Positions 1 through 6,486 of a stretch of 7,136 nucleotides of DNA are shown here, piece after piece; position 1 is the first letter of the stretch, and each line of letters opens with the position of its first letter. Below the pieces are notes generated by a model. It ran no database searches. It saw only the letters and a program-made list of their open reading frames with translations, and had not been told where the DNA came from. Source of the DNA: CAKKQX01 sp046313915 (lineage in GTDB: Bacteria; Pseudomonadota; Gammaproteobacteria; Burkholderiales; SG8-41); contig JBKBXX010000139.1 of assembly GCA_046313915.1 (NCBI GenBank), positions 1 to 7,136 on the forward strand, given 5' to 3'. The position numbers and the translations under genes are program-made.

Positions 1-60
1 ATTGCTCATGAGCGAGTTTGCCACGGCTCGGGCGTTCCGTGTTGCACCATGCCCATATGC

Positions 61-594
61 TCAGTCCTGCAGCTGCGCCGTCACGCGCACGACATGGGGA
101 TCGTCGGGATCGGTGGCGATGTGAAATCCGAGGCGCCGGACGAATTCCAGCATCCTGTGGTTGCTGGCGAGCACCTCGCCGAACATGGTGCGCACGCCGC
201 GTTGCCGAGCGGCATCCATCAGGGTGCGCAACAGTTGCGTGCCCACGCCTTTGTGTTGCCAGGCATCGGCGACGACGATCGCGAATTCGCAACCGCTGCC
301 GTCATCCGTCACCACATAGCGTGCCACCGCGATTTCGGTTTCCGTGCCGTTCGTGCGGCTTACTGCGATCAGCGCCAGATGACGGTCGTAATCGACCTGA
401 GTGAAGCGCGACAGCATCTGCGGGGAGAGTTCGCGCAGCGAATCCATGAAACGGTAATAACGCGATTCATCCGACAGATTGCGCACGAATTCCGCCTCGA
501 GCGGAGCGTCTTCCGGTCGTATCGGGCGCAAAGTGATCTCGCTGCCGTCCGCGAGCAGCACGGTCTTGGTCAGTTGCGAAGGATAAGTCTGCAT
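61..594 (-). CDS. GNAT-family N-acetyltransferase, Pat-like, possibly protein lysine acetyltransferase
   Basis: The product is 177 residues and a single GNAT domain. It should transfer acetyl from acetyl-CoA to an amine in the cytoplasm. Visible features are an N-terminal beta-strand region with 'ITLRPIRPEDA' (about residues 20-30), a 'DYDRHLALIAV' segment (68-78), the acetyl-CoA pyrophosphate loop 'QHKGVGTQLL' (113-122, the Q/R-x-x-G-x-G pattern), and the C-terminal 'NHRMLEFVRRLGF' (145-157). The RPIRPEDA and DYDRHLAL segments resemble the GNAT domain at the C-terminus of Pat/PatZ protein acetyltransferases that act on acetyl-CoA synthetase. Here the domain stands alone, without the CoA-ligase-like part. 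The start is taken as the ATG at 594. A TTG five codons upstream (609) is also possible, and neither has a clear Shine-Dalgarno. The gene is divergent from a histone-deacetylase-family gene, which supports a protein-acetylation role. The substrate is inferred, and a small-molecule or peptide acceptor is not excluded. Confidence 0.88.
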   Translation of the reverse strand: MQTYPSQLTKTVLLADGSEITLRPIRPEDAPLEAEFVRNLSDESRYYRFMDSLRELSPQMLSRFTQVDYDRHLALIAVSRTNGTETEIAVARYVVTDDGSGCEFAIVVADAWQHKGVGTQLLRTLMDAARQRGVRTMFGEVLASNHRMLEFVRRLGFHIATDPDDPHVVRVTAQLQD

Positions 595-644
595 GCGCAG
601 AGGTTGCAATCAGGTTGCGGATTCCAGCGGCAATGGCGGCCGCT

Positions 645-672
645 TTGGACGGCGCGTGCCGTCCATTATAAG
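645..672 (+). promoter_or_regulatory. Candidate promoter for the deacetylase gene
   Basis: On the plus strand TTGGAC (645-650) and TATAAG (667-672, 5 of 6 to consensus) are separated by 16 nt. The leader to the ATG at 718 would be about 40 nt. The -10 overlaps the minus-strand TATAAT of the GNAT gene, so the two promoters would be back to back and probably compete. The -35 is weak and part of the TATA signal comes from base symmetry, so this is less certain than the opposing promoter. Confidence 0.35.
647..664. promoter_or_regulatory. Perfect palindrome between divergent genes, operator candidate
   Basis: GGACGGC-GCGT-GCCGTCC is a perfect 7-bp inverted repeat with a 4-nt centre. It lies between the candidate -35 and -10 of the plus-strand promoter and at the predicted start point of the minus-strand promoter. 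A bound dimeric regulator could therefore block both genes. No T-run follows on either strand, which argues against an intrinsic terminator. No regulator gene is visible in the window, so the binding protein is unknown. Confidence 0.45.
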
Positions 673-693
673 ATTGGAAACCGACTTCACAAA
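665..693 (-). promoter_or_regulatory. Candidate sigma70-type promoter for the GNAT gene
   Basis: Read on the minus strand, 670-665 is a perfect TATAAT. TTTGTG (693-688, 17-nt spacer) or TTGTGA (692-687, 16-nt spacer) lies upstream as a moderate -35. Transcription would begin near 658, inside the palindrome at 647-664, and leave a leader of roughly 60 nt before the ATG at 594. The -10 match is exact; the -35 is only fair. Confidence 0.5.
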
Positions 694-717
694 CACATTC
701 TGGCCGCAAGACGTGAC

Positions 718-1641
718 ATGACGACCGCTTTCATCACCCACCCGGACTGCCTGTTGCACGACATGGGAGCCCATCACCCCGAGCAACCGGCGCGGTTAAG
801 GGCAGTCGAGGACCAGCTGCTCGCTTCCGGCCTGCTCGGCTGCCTGCTGCACGCCGAGGCGCCGCTTGCCAGCCGCGAGCATCTGGAACGCGTTCATGCG
901 CCCGGCTATCTCGACGCGATCGAGGCCGCCGCGCCGCAAAAAGGCATCGTGCATCTCGATGCCGACACCGCGATGAATCCGCATACGCTTGCCGCCGCGC
1001 TGCGCGCCGCGGGTGCAGCGGTGCTGGCGACCGACATGGTGATCGGCGGCGAAGCGGACAATGCCTTCTGCAACGTGCGGCCGCCGGGTCACCACGCCGA
1101 GCGCGGCAGGGCGATGGGATTCTGCCTGTTCAACAACGTCGCGGTCGCCGCTGCTCATGCGCTCGAGCAACACGGCCTCGAGCGCGTCGCGGTGGCCGAT
1201 TTCGACGTGCATCACGGCAACGGCACCGAGCACATTTTCAAGGACGACCCGAGGGTGCTGATGGTCTCGACTTTCCAGCATCCGTTCTATCCCTACAGCG
1301 GCATCGAAGGCCGTTCCGAGCGTATGGTCAACATCCCGCTCGCCGCGTACAGCTCGGGGCGGCAATTCCGCGCCGCCGTCGAGCAGCACTGGCTGCCGGC
1401 GCTGGAAGCTTTCCGCCCGCAGATGCTGTTCGTTTCGGCGGGCTTCGACGCCCACCGCGACGACGACATGGCGCTGCTCAAGCTGGTCGAGGCCGACTAT
1501 GCGTGGGTCACGCGGCAGATCAAGGCGGTGGCCGTGCGCCACGCCCGTGGCCGCATCGTTTCGGTGCTCGAAGGCGGTTATGAACTGTATGCGCTGGGCC
1601 GCAGCGTCGCGGCGCATCTGCGGGAACTGGCCAATTTGTAG
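718..1641 (+). CDS. Histone deacetylase family protein (AcuC / class II HDAC-like, zinc-dependent deacetylase)
   Basis: The 307-residue product is a complete arginase-deacetylase-fold amidohydrolase, expected to remove acetyl groups from acetyl-lysine or from small acetylated amines in the cytoplasm. All family landmarks are present: 'HPEQPARL' near the N-terminus (20-27), 'RPPGHHAERGRAMGFCLFNN' (121-140) with the catalytic His pair H125/H126, 'DFDVHHGNGTEHIF' (161-174) giving zinc ligands D163 and H165, 'SAGFDAHRDD' (240-249) giving zinc ligand D244, and 'EGGYEL' (285-290) with the transition-state Tyr Y288. Residue roles come from alignment by eye to characterised HDACs. Length is normal for the bacterial family. 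The ATG at 718 is chosen because the HDAC fold begins right after it ('TAFITHP'). The reading frame is open far upstream, but that part runs antisense through the GNAT gene. No convincing Shine-Dalgarno precedes the ATG. The divergent acetyltransferase neighbour suggests a protein-acetylation switch. Acetylpolyamine amidohydrolase activity is the main alternative. Confidence 0.93.
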   Translation: MTTAFITHPDCLLHDMGAHHPEQPARLRAVEDQLLASGLLGCLLHAEAPLASREHLERVHAPGYLDAIEAAAPQKGIVHLDADTAMNPHTLAAALRAAGAAVLATDMVIGGEADNAFCNVRPPGHHAERGRAMGFCLFNNVAVAAAHALEQHGLERVAVADFDVHHGNGTEHIFKDDPRVLMVSTFQHPFYPYSGIEGRSERMVNIPLAAYSSGRQFRAAVEQHWLPALEAFRPQMLFVSAGFDAHRDDDMALLKLVEADYAWVTRQIKAVAVRHARGRIVSVLEGGYELYALGRSVAAHLRELANL

Positions 1642-1667
1642 CGAGTATTGTGACGCCTCGTTTCGCG

Positions 1668-1687
1668 GCGGCCTGCATTTCGGCCGC
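1668..1687 (+). other. Small GC-rich stem-loop after the deacetylase gene
   Basis: GCGGCC (1668-1673) pairs with GGCCGC (1682-1687) around an 8-nt loop, 26 bases after the deacetylase stop codon. No U-run follows, so it is at best a transcript-end stabiliser or a Rho-dependent site. In GC-rich DNA such a stem can also occur by chance. Confidence 0.2.
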
Positions 1688-1777
1688 GGCGACGCCGTTA
1701 TTGGGTAAACTAGGCCATGACGCGGCGCATCACGGTTTCGGCTGTGGCTGGGACCGGATCTCACGGGGAAACAGCCG

Positions 1778-1816
1778 TTGAAAAATATTTGTTATAAAAC
1801 AATACCTTATATAAAA
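1778..1816 (+). promoter_or_regulatory. AT-rich promoter-like island upstream of the sensor kinase
   Basis: This is a sharply AT-rich patch in otherwise GC-rich DNA. It contains TTGAAA (1778-1783), TTGTTA (1789-1794), TATAAA (1793-1798), TATATA (1808-1813) and TATAAA (1810-1815). No pair has ideal spacing; the best is TTGTTA with the second TATAAA at 15 nt. It also holds a perfect dyad, TTGTT-ATAA-AACAA (1789-1802). The composition and its place 65-105 bases before the kinase start suggest the kinase/regulator promoter and perhaps a regulator site. The exact boxes cannot be fixed by eye. Confidence 0.4.
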
Positions 1817-1843
1817 AACCGCGCTTTGCGGACAGTGCCGGCA

Positions 1844-1877
1844 AGCCGCGGAGCACTGCTGCGGCCGGGCCGCGGCT
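1844..1877 (+). promoter_or_regulatory. Leader hairpin ending just upstream of the kinase start codon
   Basis: AGCCGCGG (1844-1851) is perfectly complementary to CCGCGGCT (1870-1877), giving an 8-bp all-but-one G/C stem with an 18-nt loop. The 3' arm ends five bases before the ATG at 1883. A competing hairpin, GCGGC (1861-1865) with GCCGC (1869-1873), shares the 3' arm and cannot form at the same time. A smaller CCGC/GCGG stem (1819-1822 with 1828-1831) lies upstream. No Shine-Dalgarno is visible before the ATG, so this structure occupies the ribosome entry site. A role in translation control is inference. Confidence 0.35.
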
Positions 1878-1882
1878 AAACC

Positions 1883-4800
1883 ATGGCGGAAGAGAAAGGT
1901 CCTGAAGCCGGGGCGCCCGCGACGCCAGGGCAGTTGCGCTCGTGGTCGCGGCTGCGGTGGATCATTGCAGTTTGCGGCGCGCTCTTGATCGCCGGTGTGG
2001 CGACCGCCGTGATCCGGGACGGCCGCAACGAGGCGCTCGGCAAGGGCGAGGCGACCGTCCGCACCCTCGCGCACGTGATCGAAGCGCACACACGGCACGC
2101 GTTCGCCACGGTCGAGCTGTCGCTCGGCAACATCGAGAATACGCTCAGGCTGGCCGCGCGCGATCGGCCGGCGCGCGCTGCGGATCTCCAGGCGCTGATG
2201 AAAGCGATGGCCAGCCGCCAGCCGCAGGTGCGCGCCTACTTCATCGTCGACGAGCGCGGGATGGTGGTTTATGCCAGCGATCCCCTGCCGGCGGCGCCGC
2301 TCGATTTTTCCGGGCGCAACTTTTTCCATGTGCACCAATCGAACGCTGGCCATGGCATTCATATCGACGCGTCGCGCGCCAGCCAGGCGACGGGCGAGAC
2401 GTTCGTCAGCGTCAGTCGCCGCATTGACAGGCCGGACGGCGGTTTCGGCGGGGTGGTGGTGGCGGCGATCGAACCCGATTATTTCCAGAATTTCTACACC
2501 GAGGTCAACCACGGCCGGGACGGCGCCATCGCCTTGTTTCTGCGCGACGGCACGCTGCTGTTCCGCGGCCCGGCCGCGGCACAAGTCGCGGGCCGGGCTC
2601 ATGCCGGCGTGGAACCGTTCAGCAGCTTGCTGGCGACGGCGCTGCGCGGCGTCTACCACGCGAGTAGCGCGATCGACGGCGTGGATCGAATCTTTGCCTA
2701 CCGCGTGCTCGACGGTTTGCCGCTGGTGGTGGTGGCAGGCGTGAGCGAGCGCGAGCTGCTCGCGGGCTGGCAGCGTGAGATCGGGACGGTATTGCTGCTC
2801 GCGCTGGCGGTGGTGGCAGCGATCGCGGGGCTGACGGTGTTTCTGGTGCGGGAGATGAGGCGCCGCGAAACGCTTGCGGCGGTTTTGCGCGAAAACGAGC
2901 GCCGTTATCGCTACCTGTTCGAAGTCAACCCCCATCCGCTGTGGGTCTACGACACCGAGACGTTGCGCTTTCTTGCGGTGAACGATGCCACGGTCGAGAC
3001 CTACGGCTATTCACGCGCCGAGTTTCTGGCGATGACGGCGCTCGATATCCGTCCTGCCGAAGACATCGCACGTTTCAGGCGGCTGGTGTCCACGCTGGAC
3101 CCCAAGCTCAACCAGTCGGGAATCTGGCGCCATCGCAAAAAAGACGGTACGGTGTTCGAGGCCGAAGTCGTGTCGCACGGCTTCGAGTTCGAAGGGCGGC
3201 CGGCGCGGCTGGTACTGGCGCAGGATATCAGCGCCAAGGTGCGCGCGGAGCAGGAATTGCGCGAAAGCGAGCAGCGCTACCGTTACCTGTTCGAGTCGAG
3301 CCCGTTGCCGATGTGGGTGCGCGAAAACGACACGTTGCGCTTTCTCGCGGTAAACGAGGCCACGGTCGAGACCTATGGCTATTCGCGCGAGGAATTCCAG
3401 TCGATGACCGTCGCCGATCTGCGCCTGCCGGAGGACGTTCCGGCCTATCTCGAAACCGCGAAGGCGCGCGACCCGCTCGCCGACAGCCACGATGTCGTCA
3501 GGCATCGCAGGAAAGACGGCACGGTATTCGATGCCGAGGTCACCTCGCGGCCTTTCGAGCTTGGCGGCCGGCTGGTGCGTCTGACCGTAGTCAATGACAT
3601 CACCGAGCGCAGGCGCGCCGAGCAGGCGTTGCGGGAAAGCGAGGAACGCTTCCGCGCCATTTTCGAGCAGGCTGCGGTGGGCATGGCGCTGCGCGACATC
3701 GATCCGCGCAATCCGCGCTGGCTGCGCGTGAACCAGAAACTGTGCGCCATCCTCGGGTACACGCGCGAGGAGCTGCTGCAGCTGTCTTCGGTCGACATCA
3801 CGCCGCCCGAGGACAGGGAGGCGGCGACCGGGTACAACGAGCAGCTCGTGCGCGGCGACATCGCGAGCTATTCGCGCGAAAAGCGCTATGTACGCAAGAA
3901 CGGCGAAATCATCTGGGTCAATATTTCCCTTTCCGTGATGCGCGGGCCCAGCGGCGCGCCGGCCTGCATCATCTCGGTGGTGCGTGACATCACCGAGCAC
4001 AAACGTGCCGAGCAGGCGCTGCGTGAAAGCGAAGAGCGTTACCGCCGGGTTTTCGAAATGTCGCCCAGTCCGATGCTGCTGCGCCGTGGTGAAACCGTGA
4101 TTTTCGCCAACCCCGCGGCGCTGAAGTTCTTCGGCGCGGATTCGGCGGCGCAGCTGGTGGGCCGCCCCCTGTTCGATCTGCTCCACCCCGACGAATGGAA
4201 CGATGTCAGGCAACGCATGGTAAGGATCAGCGAAGGGGGAAGCGTGCCGGCGATGGTCCGGCGTTTTCTGCGGCTGGACGGTGGCGAAGTGATGGGGGAA
4301 ACTTCGGGGGCCGCGCTCAAATATCAGGGAGACATGCTCGGCATCGTCACCATCCACGACATCACCGACAGAAACGCGGCGGAAGCCGCCTTGCGCCACA
4401 GCGAAGCGAGGCTGCGCACCATCACCGACAACATCCCGGCGCTGATCGGGCACATCGGCGCCGACGGGCGCTATCTGTTCCTCAACCGGACCTATGAAGA
4501 CTGGTACGGCAGGGCGCGCGAGGAGGCGCTGGGCCGCACCATGCGCGAAGTGCTGGGCGATGCCGCTTACCGGCATGTGTCGCCGCACATCGAGACGGCG
4601 CTGTCGGGGAAAGCGGTTTCCATAGAACGCTGGAGCCTGTCGACGGTGCACCGGATTTTCGCGCGCTTCACCTATCTTCCCGATCATGATGCGCAAGGCA
4701 GGGTGGTCGGCTGCTACATCCTCGGTTACGACATCACCGAACGCAAGCAGGCCGAGGAAGCGCTGCTGCGCGAGCAGGCGCTGCTGCGCGCCGTGATCGA

Positions 4801-5893
4801 CAACTTGCCCGATTTCATCTACGTCAAAGACCGCAATGGGCGCTTTCTGCTGGTCAACCCCGCGTGGTTCCAGTCGCGGGGCATGAGCGCTGCCGAAGAG
4901 GTGCTGGGCAAGACCGTATTCGATTATTTCCCGGCGCCGCAGGCGCGCCAGCTCGACGAAGAGGACAGGGCCATCATCGAGACCGGCAAGCCAGTGGTCA
5001 ATCGCGAGCTGTTGATGACAGACGAGGCGGGGCGCAAGGAGTGGCGACTGACGACCAAGGTTCCGCTGCGCGATCCGCAGGGCGACATCATCGGCCTGGT
5101 CGGCATCACCCGCAACATCACCGAAATCCGCCAGAGCGCCGAGACCATCCGCAAACTCAACGCCGAGCTCGAACAGCGCGTGATCGAACGCACGGCGCAG
5201 CTTGCGGCCGCCAACCGCGAGCTGGAAAGCTTCGCCTATTCGGTATCGCACGATCTGCGCGCGCCACTGCGCAGCATCGACGGTTTCAGCCAGGCGCTGC
5301 TCGAGGATTACCGCGAGCGGCTCGATGCCACCGGCAGGGATTATCTGCGGCGGGTGCGCGGCGCGAGCCAGCGCATGGCCCGCCTGATCGACGATCTGCT
5401 GGCGCTGTCGCGCATCACGCGTGGCGAGATGCGCCACGAAAACACCGATCTCGGCGCGCTGGCGCGCGAGGTGATCGATGATTTGCGGAAAGAGCAGCCG
5501 GAGCGCAAGGTCGAAATCGAGGTGCAGCGCGGCATCAAGGTGCAGGCCGATCCCAATCTGCTGCGCGTGGCGCTGGACAATCTGCTGCGCAACGCCTGGA
5601 AATTCACTGCCCGCGAACCGCGAGCGAGAATCGAGGTGGGCGCCGCAGACGAGGACGGCAGGACGGTATATTTCGTGCGCGACAACGGCGTGGGTTTCGA
5701 CATGAAGTACGCGGACAAACTGTTCGGCGCTTTTCAGCGTTTGCACAGCGATGCCGATTTTCCCGGCACCGGCATCGGGCTCGCGACGGTCCAGCGCGTG
5801 ATTCGCCGCCACGGCGGCGAGATCTGGGCAAAAGCCGTGCCCGGTAAAGGCGCGACTTTCTTCTTCACCCTCGGAAACGGAAGGGAACGGTGA
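1883..5893 (+). CDS. Membrane sensor histidine kinase: double-Cache-like sensor, six PAS domains, HisKA, HATPase_c
   Basis: The 1336-residue product should autophosphorylate on histidine in response to a periplasmic and/or cytoplasmic cue. Order: cytoplasmic tail (1-25), TM1 (about 26-44), a periplasmic Cache-like region (about 45-300) with 'RAYFIVDERGMVVYASDP' and 'FSGRNFFHVHQSN', TM2 (about 301-323), no HAMP, then six PAS domains (about 339-455, 463-578, 586-708, 717-832, 841-956, 968-1084). Most end in a D-I-T/S motif (D448, D572, D702, D826, D950; N1078 in the last) followed by a helical 'RAEQALRESEER'-like linker. A coiled coil (1085-1115) leads to HisKA with 'SVSHDLRAPL' and phospho-acceptor H1123. 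The ATPase part has an N box (N1233, N1237), G1 'DNGVGFD' (1267-1273), an F box near F1281 and G2 'GTGIGL' (1295-1300), so it looks catalytically intact. There is no receiver domain; the next gene supplies one. No LOV cysteine motif is seen, and ligands are unknown. The ATG at 1883 is two codons after an in-frame TAA and lacks a Shine-Dalgarno. Confidence 0.93.
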   Translation: MAEEKGPEAGAPATPGQLRSWSRLRWIIAVCGALLIAGVATAVIRDGRNEALGKGEATVRTLAHVIEAHTRHAFATVELSLGNIENTLRLAARDRPARAADLQALMKAMASRQPQVRAYFIVDERGMVVYASDPLPAAPLDFSGRNFFHVHQSNAGHGIHIDASRASQATGETFVSVSRRIDRPDGGFGGVVVAAIEPDYFQNFYTEVNHGRDGAIALFLRDGTLLFRGPAAAQVAGRAHAGVEPFSSLLATALRGVYHASSAIDGVDRIFAYRVLDGLPLVVVAGVSERELLAGWQREIGTVLLLALAVVAAIAGLTVFLVREMRRRETLAAVLRENERRYRYLFEVNPHPLWVYDTETLRFLAVNDATVETYGYSRAEFLAMTALDIRPAEDIARFRRLVSTLDPKLNQSGIWRHRKKDGTVFEAEVVSHGFEFEGRPARLVLAQDISAKVRAEQELRESEQRYRYLFESSPLPMWVRENDTLRFLAVNEATVETYGYSREEFQSMTVADLRLPEDVPAYLETAKARDPLADSHDVVRHRRKDGTVFDAEVTSRPFELGGRLVRLTVVNDITERRRAEQALRESEERFRAIFEQAAVGMALRDIDPRNPRWLRVNQKLCAILGYTREELLQLSSVDITPPEDREAATGYNEQLVRGDIASYSREKRYVRKNGEIIWVNISLSVMRGPSGAPACIISVVRDITEHKRAEQALRESEERYRRVFEMSPSPMLLRRGETVIFANPAALKFFGADSAAQLVGRPLFDLLHPDEWNDVRQRMVRISEGGSVPAMVRRFLRLDGGEVMGETSGAALKYQGDMLGIVTIHDITDRNAAEAALRHSEARLRTITDNIPALIGHIGADGRYLFLNRTYEDWYGRAREEALGRTMREVLGDAAYRHVSPHIETALSGKAVSIERWSLSTVHRIFARFTYLPDHDAQGRVVGCYILGYDITERKQAEEALLREQALLRAVIDNLPDFIYVKDRNGRFLLVNPAWFQSRGMSAAEEVLGKTVFDYFPAPQARQLDEEDRAIIETGKPVVNRELLMTDEAGRKEWRLTTKVPLRDPQGDIIGLVGITRNITEIRQSAETIRKLNAELEQRVIERTAQLAAANRELESFAYSVSHDLRAPLRSIDGFSQALLEDYRERLDATGRDYLRRVRGASQRMARLIDDLLALSRITRGEMRHENTDLGALAREVIDDLRKEQPERKVEIEVQRGIKVQADPNLLRVALDNLLRNAWKFTAREPRARIEVGAADEDGRTVYFVRDNGVGFDMKYADKLFGAFQRLHSDADFPGTGIGLATVQRVIRRHGGEIWAKAVPGKGATFFFTLGNGRER
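2903..3391 (+). repeat. Tandem PAS duplication inside the kinase gene (PAS1 and PAS2)
   Basis: The segments 2903-3019 and 3275-3391 are near-identical copies offset by exactly 372 bases (124 codons). Both encode 'RYRYLFE', then 'LRFLAVN(D/E)ATVETYGYSR' without a gap, and the DNA is also highly similar, for example CGTTGCGCTTTCT at 2961 and 3333. The later halves of the two PAS domains diverge more but keep 'HR(K/R)KDGTVF(E/D)AEV'. Linkers between later PAS domains also repeat at DNA level (near 3617 and 4007). This indicates growth by in-frame tandem duplication. Confidence 0.8.
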
Positions 5894-5920
5894 GCGGCGG
5901 ATCGTCCCGGCCGCGTTGTT

Positions 5921-5926
5921 GAGGAG
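5921..5926 (+). promoter_or_regulatory. Ribosome binding site of the response regulator gene
   Basis: GAGGAG lies 8 nt before the ATG at 5935. It is the clearest Shine-Dalgarno in the window and fixes the regulator's start. Longer readings upstream in other frames are not supported. It contrasts with the kinase gene, which has none. Confidence 0.75.
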
Positions 5927-5934
5927 AGCAGTCC

Positions 5935-6387
5935 ATGGCAGCCAAGATTATATTGCTGGTGGAAGACGACCCGGACGACGAAGCGCTGGCGCTGCGGGCT
6001 TTCAGGAAAATCCGGATCGGCGACGAAATCGTCGTCGCGCGCGATGGCGTAGAGGCGCTCGACTATCTTTTCGGCAGTGGCAAATACGAAGGGCGCGACA
6101 TCAGCGTTGCGCCGGCGGTGATTTTGCTCGATCTCAAGCTGCCGCTGCTCGACGGCTTCGAAGTGCTGAGCCGCATCCGCAGCGGGGAGGCGACCCGGTT
6201 GCTGCCGGTGGTGGTTCTTTCGTCCTCCAGCGAGCGGGAGGACGTCGGCAGAAGCTACAGCCTCGGCGCCAACGGCTATCTCCGCAAGCCGGTCGATTAC
6301 GACCAGTTCGTGACGGCGGCAGAGTGCCTCGGCCGCTACTGGTTTGTGCTGAACGAGGTGCCGCCGGCGGGCTGGAAACCGTTGTAG
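5935..6387 (+). CDS. Single-domain response regulator, Rcp1-like CheY-type receiver
   Basis: The 150-residue product is a receiver domain with no output domain. It should accept phosphate from a histidine kinase in the cytoplasm. The acidic pocket is 'VEDDPDDE' (9-16, D11/D12), the phospho-acceptor is D66 in 'VILLDLKLPLLDGFE' (62-76), the switch Ser is S96 in 'VVVLSSSS' (92-99), and the conserved Lys is K118 in 'RKPVDYDQF'. The extra 'EDDPDDEALALRAF' first helix and the C-terminal 'YWFVLNEVPP' are typical of the Rcp1-like group of stand-alone receivers that partner phytochrome-type or multi-PAS kinases. It starts 41 bases after the kinase stop codon with a good Shine-Dalgarno, so co-transcription and cognate pairing are likely. 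It may relay phosphate to a phosphotransfer protein or act by protein-protein contact; that target is not in view. Confidence 0.93.
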   Translation: MAAKIILLVEDDPDDEALALRAFRKIRIGDEIVVARDGVEALDYLFGSGKYEGRDISVAPAVILLDLKLPLLDGFEVLSRIRSGEATRLLPVVVLSSSSEREDVGRSYSLGANGYLRKPVDYDQFVTAAECLGRYWFVLNEVPPAGWKPL

Positions 6388-6431
6388 CGACGGGGATGCG
6401 CCGTTGGTCGCGGCTTCGTCGCTTCCCCGTT

Positions 6432-6467
6432 CCGGCGGCGGTTCCACAATCGACCAGCCGGGGTTTT
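6432..6467 (+). terminator. Weak intrinsic terminator candidate after the response regulator
   Basis: CCGGC (6432-6436) pairs with GCCGG (6457-6461). An inner GGT/ACC pairing (6440-6442 with 6453-6455) sits across an internal loop, and GG then TTTT (6464-6467) follow. A separate long-loop inverted repeat, ACGGGGA (6390-6396) with TCCCCGT (6424-6430), lies just before it, directly after the stop codon at 6387. Position is right for the end of the kinase-regulator operon, but the U-run is short and the stem imperfect. Confidence 0.35.
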
Positions 6468-6486
6468 GAGGTGAGGCGTGGAGGGG

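Noticed and set aside
1..60. A further gene at the left edge, for example a minus-strand ATG at 9-7 or a plus-strand ATG at 8-10
   Set aside because: Too few bases remain to identify a product and no ribosome binding site is visible. Nothing is claimed.
647..664. Reading the palindrome as an intrinsic terminator
   Set aside because: No T-run follows on either strand and it lies between divergent starts, not after a gene end.
49..717. N-terminal extension of the deacetylase frame back to 49
   Set aside because: This part runs antisense through the GNAT gene and through the intergenic promoter region, and HDAC homology begins right at the ATG at 718.
796..1764. 322-codon minus-strand open frame antisense to the deacetylase
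   Set aside because: The plus strand carries every HDAC catalytic motif; the minus product shows none and has composition typical of antisense GC-rich frames.
1730..2935. 401-codon minus-strand open frame across the kinase leader and Cache region
   Set aside because: Same antisense artefact: Arg/His/Gln-rich product, no family resemblance, and it overlaps the kinase coding region and its probable promoter.
3011..5812. Very long open frame on the minus strand (933 codons) antisense to the kinase gene
   Set aside because: Its translation is low-complexity and rich in Arg, Ala, His and Gln with no recognisable domain, whereas the plus strand encodes clear PAS and kinase domains. Long antisense open frames are expected in GC-rich genes with G/C-ending codons.
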